A DNA stretch of 64,000 bases. Source: Vibrio sp. CB1-14. Lineage in GTDB: Bacteria; Pseudomonadota; Gammaproteobacteria; Enterobacterales; Vibrionaceae. The DNA lies in contig NZ_CP115920.1 of the NCBI RefSeq assembly GCF_040412085.2, forward strand, positions 1,984,001 to 2,048,000, written 5' to 3'. Shown one piece after another: positions 17,246 to 26,107 of the stretch (its first letter is position 1; every line of letters starts with the position of its first letter). The position numbers and the translations under genes were made by a program. Under the pieces are notes generated by a model. It made no database searches and had not been told where the DNA came from. It saw nothing but the letters and a program-made list of their open reading frames with translations.

Positions 17246-17512
17246 ATGATTAAAACCCCAGTTACTTTCGCTCTAGCTGCAAGTTTACTTTTAACTTTGT
17301 CTGGCTGCGCCACTCATAACGAGTTCGCTTCGGAAGCAGATCTTCACTACCACAACCAGCAAGCGCGTGATTTTTGCAAACAGCTTAATGACGGAGCGGA
17401 GTATTATCAGTGCTTTGATCGATACATATTAAAAGCATCGTCAGTCACCGTACACAAATTGAATACCACCCAGCGCTCACTGCAACGAGCGATAGAAACC
17501 CGTTCGAGTTAA
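17246..17512 (+). CDS. Small lipoprotein, unknown function
   Basis: A lipoprotein signal is plain: a hydrophobic run ASLLLTLSGC with the lipidated cysteine at residue 21, followed by ATHNEFASEADLHYHNQQ. The mature part is about 68 residues, hydrophilic and has two further cysteines (DFCKQL and YQCFDR). I chose the ATG at 17246 because the frame's earlier ATG at 17222 would put eight extra residues before the signal peptide. The gene ends 14 bases before the convergent LysE gene. Family not recognised. Confidence 0.65.
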   Translation: MIKTPVTFALAASLLLTLSGCATHNEFASEADLHYHNQQARDFCKQLNDGAEYYQCFDRYILKASSVTVHKLNTTQRSLQRAIETRSS

Positions 17513-17526
17513 TACTTAGAGCCACG

Positions 17527-18162
17527 TTAGACCGCAGGCTCCTCCATCAGCAGTTTCACGCCCAACCCAATCAAGACAACGCCGGTAGTCGCCTCCATCC
17601 ATTGCGTAAATTTCGAACTCTTTAGCAGACATTTAGCCGAATTTAACATCCCAGACAACCCGCACTGCCAAAGCATAGCAATAACAAAGTGGATCGTCGC
17701 CATTAACATCGATTGTGCGAATGGAGAAAATTCTGGGTTAATAAATTGTGGGAGAAAGGCGAGATAAAACACGGCGGTTTTAGGGTTTAGCACATTAGAT
17801 AGAAAACCTTCACGGAGAGAACGTTTACCAGAGACTTTGTTCACTACCGATTGTTCGACGGCCATAGACGATCCGTGTCTAAATGAACGCAAACTAGAAA
17901 GCCCTAGCCAAATCAGGTAGGCCGCACCGATTGCTTTAACCACTAAAAACAGCTCTGCAGATTGAGTCAAAACAACCGAAATGCCGAGTGCAGAAAACGT
18001 CGCATGGACAAACAGTCCTAGGCAAATCCCTAAGCTCGTAACGGCGCCATCTTGGAAACCACCACGTGTTGTGTTTCGAATCACTAACGCAGTGTCCAGT
18101 CCAGGAGTCAATGTGAGGATAGTGATAGCGACAATAAACGCTTCGAAGTTTTGAATGTGCAT
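17527..18162 (-). CDS. LysE/RhtB family amino-acid exporter
   Basis: An inner-membrane exporter of 211 residues with about six helices. The family signature is at the N-terminus: TLTPGLDTALVIRNTTRGG, followed by GICLGLFVHATFSALG. Members export amino acids or homoserine lactones, and the substrate cannot be read from sequence. The ATG lies 151 bases from the divergent M32 peptidase gene, so the two may share a control region. Confidence 0.9.
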   Translation of the reverse strand: MHIQNFEAFIVAITILTLTPGLDTALVIRNTTRGGFQDGAVTSLGICLGLFVHATFSALGISVVLTQSAELFLVVKAIGAAYLIWLGLSSLRSFRHGSSMAVEQSVVNKVSGKRSLREGFLSNVLNPKTAVFYLAFLPQFINPEFSPFAQSMLMATIHFVIAMLWQCGLSGMLNSAKCLLKSSKFTQWMEATTGVVLIGLGVKLLMEEPAV

Positions 18163-18313
18163 AGTTAATAACTGTTTTCTAGGACAATTACCTGATTCTG
18201 CTTCAACTCACCGCAAAAAGCGAATGTCTTTTAAGCGTTATATAGCATTAACCTTTTCGCAACTCATTGTTAATGTTAACGTATAGCCCTCGTTCATACG
18301 ATAGGTCACAGAC

Positions 18314-19795
18314 ATGGAATACTACAATAAACTGGTTGAACACTATAAAACGATTGCTAATTTTGGCCACCTTTCGGCTATTTGTGGTTGGGATGCCGCG
18401 GCGATGATGCCCTCTGGTGGTAACCAAGCTCGCTCAGAAGCGATGGCTCAGCTGTCGTTACACATCCACCACCTATCCACCGCTCCACAGCTTGGCGAAT
18501 GGTTTGATAGAGTTGAATCCGACTCCCTCGATGCAATGCAAAAGGCCAGCCTTTCTGAAATGCAACGACAGTGGCGTTTAACGACAGTAGTCCCTGAAGA
18601 TCTTGTCAAAGCTAAATCACTAGCTGGCTCTAAGTGTGAGCATGCGTGGCGCACTCAGCGCGGCGAGAATGACTGGAGCGGCTTTTGTTCAAACTTCGAA
18701 GAGGTTGTGAACCTGTCTCAACAAGAAGCGCAAATTCGCGCAGAACAAGCCGGCCTAACACCTTATGATGCAATGCTCGACATCTATGAGCCTGGAGTGA
18801 ACTCTGCTCAGCTCGATGAATTATTTGGCGACCTTATTTCATGGTTGCCAGATCTGACCCAACAAATCATTGAAAAGCAAAAGTCTGAATCAGTTTATAC
18901 CACACAAGAAAGTTACTCGACCGCTCAGCAGAACGCACTCGGCTTAGAGATAATGAAGCTGCTGAACTTTGATTTTGAGCACGGCCGCCTTGATATCAGT
19001 TCACACCCATTCTGCGGCGGGGTACCGCAAGACGTGCGCATAACTACCAGATATGATGAGTCTGATTTTGTTCAATCTTTAATGGGTATTGTCCACGAAA
19101 CAGGTCATGCTCGATATGAACAAGGCCTACCAACCGCCTACGCAGGCTTACCCGTTGGTGAAGCGCGCTCAATGGGTATTCATGAATCCCAATCGCTGTT
19201 TTTTGAAATGCAGTTAGGTCGTAGCGACGGTTTTATTCACCATCTATCGCCTTTGGCACAGAAGCATTTCGCTTCCAATGACGCTAAGGTGTTTGAACCA
19301 AGTAACCTGCAAAATATCTACACTCGAGTTCAACCGGGCTACATCCGCGTCGACGCCGATGAGCTAACCTACCCTGCTCACGTTATCCTACGCTATGAGA
19401 TTGAACGTGATCTTATGAACGGTAAGATATCATACAAAGATATCCCAGAACTGTGGGATCAAAAAATGCAGCAGTACCTTGGTTTATCGACCAAAGGCAA
19501 CTTCAAAGATGGCTGTATGCAAGACATTCACTGGACAGATGGCGCCTTCGGTTACTTCCCATCCTACACGCTTGGCGCTATGTATGCGGCTCAGTTTATG
19601 GCAGCAATGAAGCAAACCGTTAATGTCGATGAAGCGATTAAGAGCGGTGACCTAAACCCAATTTTTACTTGGTTAAGTGACAATATTTGGTCAAAAGGTA
19701 GTTCATTGTCGACTGAAGCTCTTGTTAAACAAGCGACGGGTGAGACGTTAAATGCACAGCACTTCCAGTCTCATTTAGTAAATCGATATTTGTAG
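18314..19795 (+). CDS. M32 family carboxypeptidase (Taq-type)
   Basis: Zinc carboxypeptidase of 493 residues, cytoplasmic and mostly helical. The active-site motif is HETGH (residues 261-265), with the third ligand in GIHESQSLFFE. The family features WDAAAMMPSGG near residue 25, VRITTRYDE and the C-terminal HWTDGAFGYFPSYTLGAMYAAQ are present. It releases C-terminal residues from peptides with broad specificity. Length agrees with the usual 490-500. It stands alone on the plus strand and is followed by a hairpin. Confidence 0.93.
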   Translation: MEYYNKLVEHYKTIANFGHLSAICGWDAAAMMPSGGNQARSEAMAQLSLHIHHLSTAPQLGEWFDRVESDSLDAMQKASLSEMQRQWRLTTVVPEDLVKAKSLAGSKCEHAWRTQRGENDWSGFCSNFEEVVNLSQQEAQIRAEQAGLTPYDAMLDIYEPGVNSAQLDELFGDLISWLPDLTQQIIEKQKSESVYTTQESYSTAQQNALGLEIMKLLNFDFEHGRLDISSHPFCGGVPQDVRITTRYDESDFVQSLMGIVHETGHARYEQGLPTAYAGLPVGEARSMGIHESQSLFFEMQLGRSDGFIHHLSPLAQKHFASNDAKVFEPSNLQNIYTRVQPGYIRVDADELTYPAHVILRYEIERDLMNGKISYKDIPELWDQKMQQYLGLSTKGNFKDGCMQDIHWTDGAFGYFPSYTLGAMYAAQFMAAMKQTVNVDEAIKSGDLNPIFTWLSDNIWSKGSSLSTEALVKQATGETLNAQHFQSHLVNRYL

Positions 19796-19803
19796 TAGAA
19801 ACG

Positions 19804-19833
19804 ATACGCAGGTGTCGAAACACGTCTGCGTAT
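19804..19833 (+). terminator. Long hairpin after the M32 gene, terminator-like
   Basis: ATACGCAGGTGT pairs with ACAC and CTGCGTAT around a CGAA loop, with a two-base bulge (GT) on the 3' side: twelve pairs starting eight bases after the stop. The following sequence is AAATCTCTTT rather than a clean T-run, so termination is likely but not certain. Confidence 0.5.
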
Positions 19834-20014
19834 AAATCTCTTTGACACCACGGCCAGCATTACCAACATCAATAACTAAGGCTTCTGTATTTCTGGCATT
19901 TATTGTTTCGCACAACAATTAAGCTATCGATTAATAAGACCCATTAAAAGGTTGGATTAATTGATGATAAGTATATTATTTGCCTGAACCTTTAAGTTAT
20001 ATGGAAATATTCCC

Positions 20015-20470
20015 TTGCGAAAACTTCTTATTATATTAGCAACGTCGTGTGCTAGTTTTGAGTCTCATGGATTTTGGAGTCTTGGTCTAAATGGTAGCAT
20101 GACAGATGTAAATGGTGTCGCCAGCCACGGCTATGGTATTCATGGTAGCTTTCACATCTCCCCATACTTAGGATTTGAGCTTGGTTACAAAAAACTAGGT
20201 GAAGACCACTCCTCCGGGGTTGAGGTCTCCTATGACTCACTATCTTTTCTCGTACAGCCTAACTATCGGCTGTCTCTGTTTAATGTATATGCTAATTTGG
20301 GTACACATGTTTATGAGGGAGAGTCAGACCTTCAAGCGCAGTTTGTCTATGGTATCGGAGCAGAATTACCCATCTCAAATCAATTTACGTTGAGCACTGA
20401 ATACAACTTCTATAATGTTGGTGCAACAGATATTGAAGCTTTAACTTTTAAAGCAAACTATTATTTTTAG
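20015..20470 (+). CDS. Small outer-membrane beta-barrel protein
   Basis: A 151-residue product with a short signal and alternating hydrophobic/polar strands typical of an eight-stranded barrel: GYGIHGSFHISPYLGFELGY, then FLVQPNYRLSLFNVYANLG, ending in the aromatic residue expected of outer-membrane proteins (KANYYF). The start is TTG with only a weak GGAAA upstream; no ATG in frame gives a signal sequence. It resembles the OmpA-like/opacity class in pattern but I cannot name it. The lipoprotein at 20483 follows after 12 bases, so the two probably form one unit. Confidence 0.7.
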   Translation: MRKLLIILATSCASFESHGFWSLGLNGSMTDVNGVASHGYGIHGSFHISPYLGFELGYKKLGEDHSSGVEVSYDSLSFLVQPNYRLSLFNVYANLGTHVYEGESDLQAQFVYGIGAELPISNQFTLSTEYNFYNVGATDIEALTFKANYYF

Positions 20471-20482
20471 GGTTTATGTCCG

Positions 20483-21271
20483 ATGAAGATTAAAACACAT
20501 CATAAACACCTATTAGATAGTGCAATCATATTATCTTTTTCCACTACGATGCTGCTTGGATGCTTGGGTATTACTGAAGAGACAGAAGGCGTTGTAGAAC
20601 CAGAAGAGTTGGTGAATTTACTCACTAGCTCAAATAAAGCAGTCAATGGAAATCCGGGGTTGTGGGGTAACGATGCAAATACAACAGTGCGTTTTGATAC
20701 CAGCTCGGATATTCCTGTCTACTTCGTCAGCAATGGTGGAGGAATGGTACCGGATGTTATTCAAGAATCAGTTAACGTAATGAGCAATCAACTTGGTGTT
20801 CGATTTTCAAAGTTTGTTGTTCTTGATGAAGATCTAAGTCAGTATCGAGACAACAACTATCCAAACCAAAACGTCGGAAACTACCGTTTTAGCAAAGGCG
20901 CATTTCAATCAAAACATGGCATCAATGGAGGTATCGTATTTGCTATCGATACTGCATTCTATTCTCACCAATATTCGTTCAGTCCATCGACTATGTGTGC
21001 TAACGCAAGTCATGCGCCCTATGATGGTGGGATGGCTATCGACATCGACTACAATACGCAAACCTACCAGTCAGATACATTGCTGTGGGTGAACCTGGGT
21101 AACCGCCAATGTAGCTGGGATAAAGCCATTGTACTGCATGAAATGGCGCACGTTTTGGGACTGTTCCAACACTTTGAGTACTATGGCTCTTGGAATACGA
21201 CCTCCATGGCCGTACTAAAACTCCTTTATAGAAACCATCCTGGTACACCTTTCCATTCCTTATCCATGTAG
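20483..21271 (+). CDS. Metzincin-like zinc metalloprotease lipoprotein
   Basis: A 262-residue lipoprotein: lipobox MLLGC with cysteine 27. Near the C-terminus is HEMAHVLGLFQH (H219, E220, H223, G226, H230), the extended zinc motif HExxHxxGxxxH of metzincins, and a possible Met-turn at SM 241-242. The central part resembles a compact protease fold (VYFVSNGGGMVPDVIQESVN, then GIVFAIDTAF). The enzyme would sit on the outer or inner membrane facing the periplasm or surface. Family name not recognised; the chain ends only 32 residues after the motif, so the C-terminal subdomain is short. Expressed with the barrel protein upstream. Confidence 0.75.
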   Translation: MKIKTHHKHLLDSAIILSFSTTMLLGCLGITEETEGVVEPEELVNLLTSSNKAVNGNPGLWGNDANTTVRFDTSSDIPVYFVSNGGGMVPDVIQESVNVMSNQLGVRFSKFVVLDEDLSQYRDNNYPNQNVGNYRFSKGAFQSKHGINGGIVFAIDTAFYSHQYSFSPSTMCANASHAPYDGGMAIDIDYNTQTYQSDTLLWVNLGNRQCSWDKAIVLHEMAHVLGLFQHFEYYGSWNTTSMAVLKLLYRNHPGTPFHSLSM

Positions 21272-21284
21272 GTCGGTATTTACA

Positions 21285-21312
21285 ACAAAGGCGACATTTT
21301 TGTCGCCTTTGT
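21285..21312. terminator. Twelve-pair hairpin between convergent genes
   Basis: ACAAAGGCGACA (21285-21296) and TGTCGCCTTTGT (21301-21312) pair around TTTT. It lies between the metzincin-like gene and the minus-strand barrel gene. The flanking T-runs are short, but stem length and position argue for a bidirectional terminator. Confidence 0.65.
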
Positions 21313-21337
21313 AAATCTTAACCACGTTTAGTAACGC

Positions 21338-21853
21338 TTAGAAAATATGAAGCGTTGCGTTGATGGTGAAACTATCTAGATCTTTATCGTTTGAGAACGA
21401 TGTCTTAATGCCGTTAAAACGCTGCCAGCTCGCACCCACAGAAAGCATGTCTGTTACGAAGTACTCAGCACCTACGCCGTACATGAAGTCAGTACCGCTG
21501 TCGCTGCCGTTTAGGTTGCCTTTGTAATCCGCGTTGTAGTAGTGGAAACCACCTTTTGCGTATAGCTGGATTGGACCGATATCGATACTCGGCTTAAGTG
21601 CCGCATACCATGAGCCCATCTCCGCGTAACCTGTGCTGTTACCTTCAGCCATATCGTAGTTACCGTGCTTCCAGTAACCACCTTCAATACCGATGATAGG
21701 TAGGATACCGGTACCCACATGGAAACCCATTGGTGTGTCGCTGTTACCATTGTAGTCTGCACGACCTGCAGAAACACCACCATACAACCAAGCATCTGCA
21801 AACGCAGATGTTGAGGCACCAACAAGCGCAAGCGCTAAAAGTGTCTTTTTCAT
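21338..21853 (-). CDS. Outer-membrane beta-barrel protein
   Basis: A 171-residue protein with a textbook signal peptide (MKKTLLALALVGASTSAFA, then DAWLYGG) and strand-turn pattern of a small barrel, ending in an aromatic (NATLHIF). Repeated YG/YN motifs and DxxxGxDFMYGVGAEY fit the OmpA-like/OmpW-type fold used for surface or porin roles. Ribosome site AAGG is present before the ATG. No specific function can be read. Confidence 0.85.
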   Translation of the reverse strand: MKKTLLALALVGASTSAFADAWLYGGVSAGRADYNGNSDTPMGFHVGTGILPIIGIEGGYWKHGNYDMAEGNSTGYAEMGSWYAALKPSIDIGPIQLYAKGGFHYYNADYKGNLNGSDSGTDFMYGVGAEYFVTDMLSVGASWQRFNGIKTSFSNDKDLDSFTINATLHIF

Positions 21854-22026
21854 TTGTAACCTTCTTGTTTAATAGAATGCGGCGAATCCAATCAAAGCCA
21901 CCGCGGAGCTTTATATATCACACACTATATCTCTTGAGAAACTCATCCGTTTTAATTTTTGGTAAAACCTGACGGATTCTCAGAGACATAGATCAAAATT
22001 CTTGAAGCTAACCCAGTAAATAGCGA

Positions 22027-25000
22027 TTAACAGGCATCGATAGCGTTTAACACTCGTTTATCCGACACAGGGTATGGCGTACCAAGCTGCTGAGCGAAAT
22101 AACTGACACGCAGCTCTTCGAGCATCCAACGGATCTCTTTGACGTTTTCCGGTATTTTCATGCCTTTCGGGATCTTGTTAAGCAGCTCTTTGTAATCCTG
22201 TGTTACTGATTCCACTTTTAGCATGTGCATGCGGTCTCGGTTTGGATCGATCGGTAGCTTTTCCATGCGTTTTTCAATGGCTTTAAGGTAGCGAAGAATA
22301 TCTGGCAGACGTTTCCAGCCACACTCCGTTGCAAAGCCTTTGAAGATCAAACCCTCAACCTGAGCTTTAATGTCGGAAAGGGCGAAGGCCATTGTCAAAT
22401 CAACGCGACCCTTGAGCTTTTTAGTGATATTAAACGCCGTAGTAAGAATGGTTTCAACCTGCTTGGCAATATCAACTACCGTGTCACCCAACTCGGCTCT
22501 TACGTGCTCTTTTAACTGCTCGAACTTGTCAGCATCCCAGACAAGACCACCCTGTCCTTCAATGAGCTTGTCGATACCGCACGCTATACAGTCATCAATT
22601 AAGTCTAACACTTTACCGTAAGGGTTAAAATACAAACCGAGCTTAGATTTGTTCGGTAAGTTGGTGTGCAAGTATTTAATTGGAGAAGGTACGTTAAGCA
22701 GCAGAAGTCGACGCTGACCTTCTTTCATGACCTGCTCTTGTTCTACCTCGGTCTCAAACAGCTTAATCTCAACGCTGTCTTTGTTATCCACCAGCGCTGG
22801 GTATGCTTTGACATCAAAACCACCACGTTTCTGAGAATACACTTTTGGTAGTTCACCAAAACTCCACGTGTGCAGGCCTTGCTGCTCAATATCATCATCA
22901 GCCACTTTAGACAGTGTGGCTTGGACTTTATCTTTCAAGCTTTCTTTCAGCTCATAAAGATTCCGATTCTCTTTCAGCTTACGATTGCGATGATCCACTG
23001 CGCGGAATGTAATGCGCAGGTGTTCAGGTAACTGGTCAAGTTTCCAATCATCACGAAGCACTTCAACACCCGTCATTCGACGTAGCTCTTTTTCCAGCGA
23101 ATCGAGTAGCGGAGCTTCCATCGGCGTAGCACGAGCGAGGAAGGCATCGGCATAGTTTGGTGCCGGTACAAAGTTCTTACGCAGCGTTTTTGGTAGCGCT
23201 TTGATAAGACTTACTATCAATTCATGACGCAAACCTGGGATCTGCCAATCAAAACCATCTTGGTCAATCTGGTTCAAAATTGGAAGTGGGATATGTACGG
23301 TCACACCATCGTTATCTTCGCCCGGCTCAAACTGATAGCTTAACTTCAGTTTGAAACCACCTTGGTGCCAGAAGTTCGGATAATCTAAGTCCGTAACGTG
23401 GCTAGCATCGCCCTTAAACAGCATCTCTTTTTCAAAATTAAGGAGCTCTTTGTTTTGCTGACTTGCTTTCTTCCACCAAGTATCAAAGTGTTTACCGGAC
23501 ACGACCTCCGTTCCAACGCGCTGATCGTAGAATTCAAACAGTTCATCATCATCGACCAAGATGTCGCGGCGACGTGATTTGTGCTCTAACTCTTCGACTT
23601 CTTGGAGCAGTTTTCGATTTTGCTTAAAGAATGCGTGCTTGGTTTCCCAATCGCCTTCTACTAAGGCACTGCGAACAAACAACTCACGACTAATTACTGG
23701 ATCGATGGCACCGTAGCTGACCAAGCGTTTAGGAACAATCGGTACCCCATAAAGCATCACTTTTTCGTGTGCCATGACCGCAGCACGTTTTTTAGACCAA
23801 TGTGGCTCACTGTAACTACGCTTGATTAGATGCTTAGCGACCGGCTCAATCCATTCTGGTTGGATCTTGGCAATAATACGACCCCAAAGCTTGGACGTTT
23901 CCACCAGCTCTGCCGACATGATCCATTTCGGTTGCTTCTTAAACAAACCAGAAGCAGGGAAAATATGGAAACGAGCGTTACGTGCACCTTGATACTCGTT
24001 TTTCTCTTGGTCTTTGACACCAATATGCGATAACAATCCAACAAGAAGTGCACTGTGAACAGCTTGGTAGTTGCCTGGCTCTTGATTGAGCTTGGCATCC
24101 ATTTCACGCATTGCTTGATGAATTTGGAAATAAACGTCCTGCCATTCACGAACGCGCAAGTAGTTCAGAAAATCCTGTTTACATTGCTTGCGGAACTGGT
24201 TTCCAGACAGCGTTTTTTGCTGCTTTTGGATGTAATCCCATACATTCACAAACGTTAAGAAGTCAGACTCCTTGTCGAAAAAACGGCGATGCTTGTCATC
24301 AGAAGATTGCTGTTTATCGCTTGGACGTTCGCGTGGGTCTTGGATAGATAGCGCCGATGCAATCACCATCACTTCTTTCAAACAACCAAGACGCGGTGCT
24401 TCAATCACCATACGAGCAAGTCGTGGGTCAATGGGTAAGCGCGCTAGCTGACGACCAATTGCTGTCAGGCGTTTTTTGGGATCTTTGGCTTTATCGTTAA
24501 TAGCACCTAGCTCTTCAAGAAGACGCACACCGTCTTGGATGTTGCGTTTATCTGGCGCTTCAACGAATGGGAACGCTTCAATATCGCCAAGACCTAACGC
24601 CGTCATTTGAAGGATAACCGATGCCAAGTTGGTTCGTAGGATTTCTGGATCAGTAAACTCTGGACGCGATTCAAAGTCTTCCTCAGAGTACAAACGAATA
24701 CAGATGCCTTCTTCAACACGACCACAACGACCTTTACGCTGGTTCGCACTCGCTTGCGACACTGGTTCAATCGGTAGACGCTGAACCTTAGTACGATAGC
24801 TATAGCGACTGATACGCGCAGTACCCGGATCAATAACGTATTTGATGCCAGGAACGGTCAATGACGTTTCAGCGACGTTAGTGGCGAGAACAATACGACG
24901 ACCCGCATGAGGCTGGAAGATTTTATTTTGCTCACCGGCCGATAGGCGCGCATACAAAGGCACGATTTCGGTATCACGAAGATTACGTTTACTCAGCGCA

Positions 25001-25947
25001 TCCGCGGTATCACGAATTTCACGTTCGCCGTTCATGAAGATTAGGATATCACCCAGCCCTTCATCACACAGTTCATCAACCGCTTCAAAAATACCCTCTA
25101 GCTGATCACGATCGGTATCGTCATCGCCACGCAATGGACGGTAGCGGGTATCCACTGGATAGGTTCGACCCGACACTTCGATAATTGGTGCATTGTTAAA
25201 GTGCTTTGAGAAGCGCTCTGGATCGATGGTCGCAGAAGTGATGATTACCTTCAGATCGGGACGCTTTGGTAGTAATTCACGCAAGTAACCAAGAATAAAA
25301 TCAATGTTTAGACTGCGCTCGTGCGCTTCATCGATAATGATGGTGTCGTATTGATTTAAGAAACGGTCGTGCTGGATCTCAGCCAGTAAGATACCGTCTG
25401 TCATCAACTTAATTTGGGTGTTGTCAGAAATCTGATCGTTGAATCGTACTTTATAACCAACAAACTCACCCAAAGAGGTTTCCATCTCTTCGGCGATACG
25501 GTTCGCTACCGAGCGTGCAGCAAGGCGCCTTGGCTGCGTATGGCCAATTAGGCCAAATTTGCCGCGCCCAAGCTCTGAGCAGATTTTTGGCAGCTGAGTT
25601 GTCTTACCTGACCCCGTTTCACCAGCAACGATAACCACTTGGTTTTCTTCAATTGCTTTGGCAATGTCGTCTTTCTTTTGACTGACCGGAAGTAACTCGG
25701 GGTACTCGATGTGTTTTGATTGATTAGCGCGCTGCTCACCTTCCATCATCGATTTTGCGATATCTACGGCGATTTCATCGAATACGGCGGCTTGAGCCTC
25801 AGGCTTCTTAATTTTTGCTGCGCCAGCAATACGTTTACTCAGGCGAAAACGGTCGCGGATCATGCAGTCTTTTAATGCTTTTTTCAGTGACTGAGCGTTG
25901 TTCGCTTGAGCCTTGGCTGGCTGATTTGATTGTTGTGAGGAAGTCAA
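22027..25947 (-). CDS. hrpA: ATP-dependent RNA helicase HrpA
   Basis: A DEAH-box RNA helicase of 1306 residues, about the length of E. coli HrpA (1300). Motifs in order: Walker A GETGSGKTTQLPK, GxxQPRRLAARSVA, DEAH in IIIDEAHERSLN, SAT in ITSATIDPERF, and the second RecA domain NVAETSLTVPGIKYVIDPG and QRKGRCGRVEEG. A long C-terminal extension (DUF3418) is present, with HLRITFRAVDHRNRKL. The frame opens at TTG with AGGGA about seven bases upstream, and the N-terminus then matches the E. coli protein. It acts on ribosomes and RNA processing in the cytoplasm. It is a stand-alone gene. Confidence 0.96.
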   Translation of the reverse strand: MTSSQQSNQPAKAQANNAQSLKKALKDCMIRDRFRLSKRIAGAAKIKKPEAQAAVFDEIAVDIAKSMMEGEQRANQSKHIEYPELLPVSQKKDDIAKAIEENQVVIVAGETGSGKTTQLPKICSELGRGKFGLIGHTQPRRLAARSVANRIAEEMETSLGEFVGYKVRFNDQISDNTQIKLMTDGILLAEIQHDRFLNQYDTIIIDEAHERSLNIDFILGYLRELLPKRPDLKVIITSATIDPERFSKHFNNAPIIEVSGRTYPVDTRYRPLRGDDDTDRDQLEGIFEAVDELCDEGLGDILIFMNGEREIRDTADALSKRNLRDTEIVPLYARLSAGEQNKIFQPHAGRRIVLATNVAETSLTVPGIKYVIDPGTARISRYSYRTKVQRLPIEPVSQASANQRKGRCGRVEEGICIRLYSEEDFESRPEFTDPEILRTNLASVILQMTALGLGDIEAFPFVEAPDKRNIQDGVRLLEELGAINDKAKDPKKRLTAIGRQLARLPIDPRLARMVIEAPRLGCLKEVMVIASALSIQDPRERPSDKQQSSDDKHRRFFDKESDFLTFVNVWDYIQKQQKTLSGNQFRKQCKQDFLNYLRVREWQDVYFQIHQAMREMDAKLNQEPGNYQAVHSALLVGLLSHIGVKDQEKNEYQGARNARFHIFPASGLFKKQPKWIMSAELVETSKLWGRIIAKIQPEWIEPVAKHLIKRSYSEPHWSKKRAAVMAHEKVMLYGVPIVPKRLVSYGAIDPVISRELFVRSALVEGDWETKHAFFKQNRKLLQEVEELEHKSRRRDILVDDDELFEFYDQRVGTEVVSGKHFDTWWKKASQQNKELLNFEKEMLFKGDASHVTDLDYPNFWHQGGFKLKLSYQFEPGEDNDGVTVHIPLPILNQIDQDGFDWQIPGLRHELIVSLIKALPKTLRKNFVPAPNYADAFLARATPMEAPLLDSLEKELRRMTGVEVLRDDWKLDQLPEHLRITFRAVDHRNRKLKENRNLYELKESLKDKVQATLSKVADDDIEQQGLHTWSFGELPKVYSQKRGGFDVKAYPALVDNKDSVEIKLFETEVEQEQVMKEGQRRLLLLNVPSPIKYLHTNLPNKSKLGLYFNPYGKVLDLIDDCIACGIDKLIEGQGGLVWDADKFEQLKEHVRAELGDTVVDIAKQVETILTTAFNITKKLKGRVDLTMAFALSDIKAQVEGLIFKGFATECGWKRLPDILRYLKAIEKRMEKLPIDPNRDRMHMLKVESVTQDYKELLNKIPKGMKIPENVKEIRWMLEELRVSYFAQQLGTPYPVSDKRVLNAIDAC

Positions 25948-26031
25948 AACATTCCCTGCTATTTTTCTTATTTAAAACTGGCGAGATTGTAGCACAGCTA
26001 CCAACCTTGGGTTAACTGACGCGCCAACAAA

Positions 26032-26055
26032 AAAGCTCCGCTTTCGCGGAGCTTT
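26032..26055 (-). terminator. Intrinsic terminator after the 443-residue barrel gene
   Basis: AAAGCTCCGC and GCGGAGCTTT form a ten-pair stem with a TTTC loop. On the minus strand the stem is followed by a T-run (TTTTTT then GTTGG). It lies just past the stop of the barrel gene at 26108. Confidence 0.85.
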
Positions 26056-26107
26056 AGTAACAGTTTTTGATTTAGTATCAAGGTTCAGTTTAGCAACAAT
26101 ATTCAGC

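Noticed and set aside
22370..25739. Numerous antisense and alternative frames over hrpA
   Set aside because: All are shadows of the long conserved helicase frame, without ribosome sites or domains.
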